Assembly (NCBI RefSeq): GCF_042661465.1
Contig: NZ_JBHSWE010000002.1
Span: 310,001 to 374,000 of the forward strand
Reading direction: 5' to 3'
DNA length: 64,000 bases
DNA from: Marinobacterium_A aestuariivivens
GTDB lineage: Bacteria; Pseudomonadota; Gammaproteobacteria; Pseudomonadales; Balneatricaceae
Below, one piece after another: positions 62,084 to 64,000 of the stretch. Made by a program: the position numbers and the translations under genes. Position 1 is the first letter of the stretch. Each line of letters begins with the position of its first letter. Under the pieces are notes generated by a model. That model saw only the letters and a program-made list of their open reading frames with translations. It was not told the DNA's origin and did no database searches.

Positions 62084-63349
62084 ATGTCCTACTACAAAGC
62101 TGAAAAAGTTCGAGCCGCTGCGGTTGGTAACTGGCTCTTCATTGTGTCGGCGCTTGCCCCTCATGCTGAAGAAGCCCTGAAAAAACCAGGGCGCCACGTT
62201 GCCTGTCCGGTCCATGGTGGCAAGGACGGTTTTCGCGTGTTCAAGAAGAACTTCCTCGAAACTGGCGGAGCTGTATGCAATACCTGCGGCCCACGCCATG
62301 ATGGCTTCGAGCTGCTCATGTGGCTCAATAACTGGAGTTTCAAGGATGCACTGGATGCTGTCGGTGAATTCCTCGGCGTCGAAAAGGAACTGTCCAGGAA
62401 AGATCAGCAACGGCAACAAACGTGTCAGCAGCAGAAGGTGGCGGCTTGCGGTCATGGCCAACCAGCTCCCACTGGAGAAGCTAAGGCTGAACCGGCTCCC
62501 GCGCTTGAAGAATCCAAAGTGATTCCTCTGCTTCGGGAGCAGTCGAAGCCCTGGCTGATGGAGCTGCAAGAAGAGATGGAGCGTCGCGCAGAACGCCAAC
62601 GAGAGTACAGCGCGAAGCTCCGCGAGAAGATCGCTCGGGTATGGGAGGAGGAGTGTTTGCCCATGTCCAGCGATCTGACTGAGCCGATGCGGGCCTACTT
62701 CCATAATCGAGAATTGATTTTTCGTTGGAAGCCGGTCGAGGCGAGTGATTGTCTGCGGTTCCATCCATCTCTGTCCTACTACGACGAAGATGGCAACGAG
62801 GTTGGGAAGTTCCCAGCCATCGTGTGCGCCATTCGCGACAAAGAAGGACAGTTGATCACGCTTCACCGCATCTACCTGACGCCGACCGGCAAGAAAGCCA
62901 AAGTGCCGGAGCCCAAGAAAATGATGCCTGTTCCTGATGATCTCACAGTCACGGGGGCAGCCATTCGCTTGGGAGATCCGACCGAAGGCATTCTTGGTGT
63001 GGCGGAGGGTGTAGAAACGGCTTTGTCCGCCTACCGGGGAACCCAGATCCCAGTATGGGCGACTGTGAACGCAACCCTGATGGAGTCTTTCGAGGTTCCG
63101 GATGGTGTTCACACGGTTTTGATCTGGGCGGACAAAGACAAGTCTTTGACAGGCGAAAAATCAGCGAATGTGCTGAAAGCACGTCTCGAACGCATGGGCA
63201 TTCAGGTATTCGTTCTGGTTCCGAAGCTCCCAGTCCCTATACGGGCGAAGGGGGTAGATTGGAATGACGTGCTCATGAGCCAAGGGAAGCTTGGCTTCCC
63301 TGGGGCCAAGTACCTTCGTAACTTCATTGCACGAAGGTGTGCGCAGTAG
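62084..63349 (+). CDS. Zinc-finger/TOPRIM DNA primase-like protein
   Basis: 421 residues. The N-terminal primase zinc-binding motif is CPVHGGKDGFRVF then CNTCG; a charged coiled region follows; the TOPRIM domain has VAEGVETALSAYRG, VLIWADKDKSLTGEKSA (DxD) and a terminal DWNDVL. This is the architecture of the accessory primases of plasmids and ICEs, which prime second-strand synthesis in a new host. AAAGGAG before the ATG. Confidence 0.8.
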   Translation: MSYYKAEKVRAAAVGNWLFIVSALAPHAEEALKKPGRHVACPVHGGKDGFRVFKKNFLETGGAVCNTCGPRHDGFELLMWLNNWSFKDALDAVGEFLGVEKELSRKDQQRQQTCQQQKVAACGHGQPAPTGEAKAEPAPALEESKVIPLLREQSKPWLMELQEEMERRAERQREYSAKLREKIARVWEEECLPMSSDLTEPMRAYFHNRELIFRWKPVEASDCLRFHPSLSYYDEDGNEVGKFPAIVCAIRDKEGQLITLHRIYLTPTGKKAKVPEPKKMMPVPDDLTVTGAAIRLGDPTEGILGVAEGVETALSAYRGTQIPVWATVNATLMESFEVPDGVHTVLIWADKDKSLTGEKSANVLKARLERMGIQVFVLVPKLPVPIRAKGVDWNDVLMSQGKLGFPGAKYLRNFIARRCAQ

Positions 63350-63532
63350 GCGCGAATGTCCAGCTTGCGTCTGGATTCGTTGCAGAGTCTGGCTGACTGG
63401 ACAAGTCAGTCGGGCTCGGCATCGAGCGATGGATATCTTCTATCCGACGAAAGGGATGCGGGATATTCATCTGTAGGATCAATCAGTTAGTGGGCCTTTA
63501 ACCTCCTCTGGCTGATTGCAAACATTAACCAA

Positions 63533-63570
63533 CCCCATGGGGCAAACCACCCCATTGGGGATGGTTTGCC
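63533..63570 (+). promoter_or_regulatory. Pseudoknot leader before 63595 gene
   Basis: GGCAAACCA (63541-63549) is exactly complementary to TGGTTTGCC (63562-63570); the flanks CCCCATGG and CCCCATTGGGG form the stem. Confidence 0.9.
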
Positions 63571-63594
63571 TCCTGATAGCTGTTAGGAGGCTAT

Positions 63595-63844
63595 ATGGAA
63601 AAAAACCTTTAAGCGGGTGATCACCGAGTTGGTGTTGCTCGCCCTCCTGGTTGGGCTAATCCCTGACCTGGTAATCGGGGCTATCAAGGACCTCTACGGC
63701 CCTTGCGGCTTCTCAGATGAAGTCTGCCACGAGATACAGATCCAAGGCGCGATACAGGCGATCTTCGCCGCTATTTTCGCAATGGCGTCTGTTGTGGTAG
63801 CATTCTTAGTATCAAAGGACATCGACGGAGGGGACGAAAAATGA
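63595..63844 (+). CDS. Small membrane protein, frame break at start
   Basis: About 82 codons. ATG at 63595 follows TTAGGAGG; a run of seven A residues then puts the frame out by +1. Removing one A gives MEKTFKRVITELVLLALLVGLIPDL and so on to DGGDEK. Two transmembrane segments. The next gene overlaps its stop (ATGA). No family recognised. Confidence 0.55.
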
Positions 63845-63933
63845 ATAGCGTCCAGATGATAGGCACCGGAGCACTTTTACTTACTTTCATCATTTTGGGA
63901 GTAGGGCTATATCGGATCTCTCATCACTCCTGA
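63841..63933 (+). CDS. 30-residue membrane peptide
   Basis: MNSVQMIGTGALLLTFIILGVG then LYRISHHS: one transmembrane segment. The start overlaps the stop of the previous membrane protein gene, so the two are probably translated together. A terminator follows. Confidence 0.5.
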   Translation: MNSVQMIGTGALLLTFIILGVGLYRISHHS

Positions 63934-63961
63934 CTGCTAGTTGATTGATACAAAGAAGTGA

Positions 63962-63999
63962 AAATAAAAGGGAGGCGGTTTTCGTCTCCCTTTTTATTT
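63962..63999. terminator. Terminator of operon 10
   Basis: AAAAGGGAGGCG-GTTTT-CGTCTCCCTTTTT: a long stem with a T run, about 30 bp after the last stop codon. Confidence 0.88.
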
Positions 64000-64000
64000 G

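Noticed and set aside
26282..63570. Integron attC sites: an array of small same-strand genes separated by imperfect inverted repeats
   Set aside because: The repeats lack paired GTTRRRY/RYYYAAC core sites, lie before Shine-Dalgarno sites rather than after stop codons as recombination junctions, and their second pairing segment is outside the hairpin, unlike attC.

Overview
The window looks like gammaproteobacterial DNA (Marinobacter, Pseudomonas or Halomonas-like). It joins a patch of catabolic and chromosomal-style genes to the backbone of a large conjugative element related in content to SXT/R391 ICEs and IncA/C plasmids. No rRNA, tRNA or replication/partition genes were seen, so I cannot say whether the element is an ICE or a plasmid.

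Layout. (1) 1-9.9 kb: a cyclase remnant, then a cupin - MBL-fold hydrolase - TRAP transporter (DctP/Q/M) - alpha/beta hydrolase operon, two AraC regulators on the minus strand, the broken 5' end of an anthranilate-type Rieske dioxygenase gene, and a porin. The set suggests uptake and degradation of an aromatic acid or amide. (2) 9.9-14.2 kb: debris, with a group II intron fragment, IS5-, IS21-type and sugar-binding-protein remnants, and a complete TacAT-like DUF1778/GNAT toxin-antitoxin pair. (3) 14.2-20.8 kb: a Wadjet anti-plasmid system in the permuted order jetC-jetD-jetA-jetB. (4) 20.9-26 kb: IS3 remnant, traN, a lipoprotein gene and an AcaB/DUF1845-like regulator. (5) 26-48.5 kb and 58-64 kb: ten operons of mostly small unknown genes plus CobS-like ATPase, Bet recombinase, YqaJ exonuclease, two PAPS-reductase-like proteins, a DUF3150 protein, CobT-like VWA protein, a 2Fe-2S ferredoxin, an RHH/PemK-like pair, a C5 DNA methyltransferase and a zinc-finger/TOPRIM primase. 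(6) 48.5-58 kb: insertion cargo with a second group II intron fragment, a DUF3800 protein, a lipoprotein, an ADP-ribosylglycohydrolase fragment and a giant secreted Ig-like protein.

The most striking feature is non-coding. Each of the ten backbone operons starts with a multi-hairpin RNA leader. Its most conserved part is a hairpin with loop TAGCTGG, followed by AAACAAACAGC. Stems change sequence between copies but keep pairing. In addition, nearly every gene in these operons has its own short leader, just upstream of the Shine-Dalgarno sequence, in which a hairpin loop is complementary to the segment immediately downstream (an H-type pseudoknot or switch). About 30 such leaders are present, each with a different loop and a matching partner. 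Several operon leaders are preceded by a conserved box resembling the FlhDC site (AATGGGCAAATAGAG type) 23-25 bp before a -10 element, as expected for a SetCD/AcaCD-type activator.

Reading caveat: at least a dozen genes, including four of the longest, are broken by single-base losses, almost all inside runs of G or C. The pattern suggests consensus sequencing error rather than gene decay, so I annotate these as single genes and mark each break.
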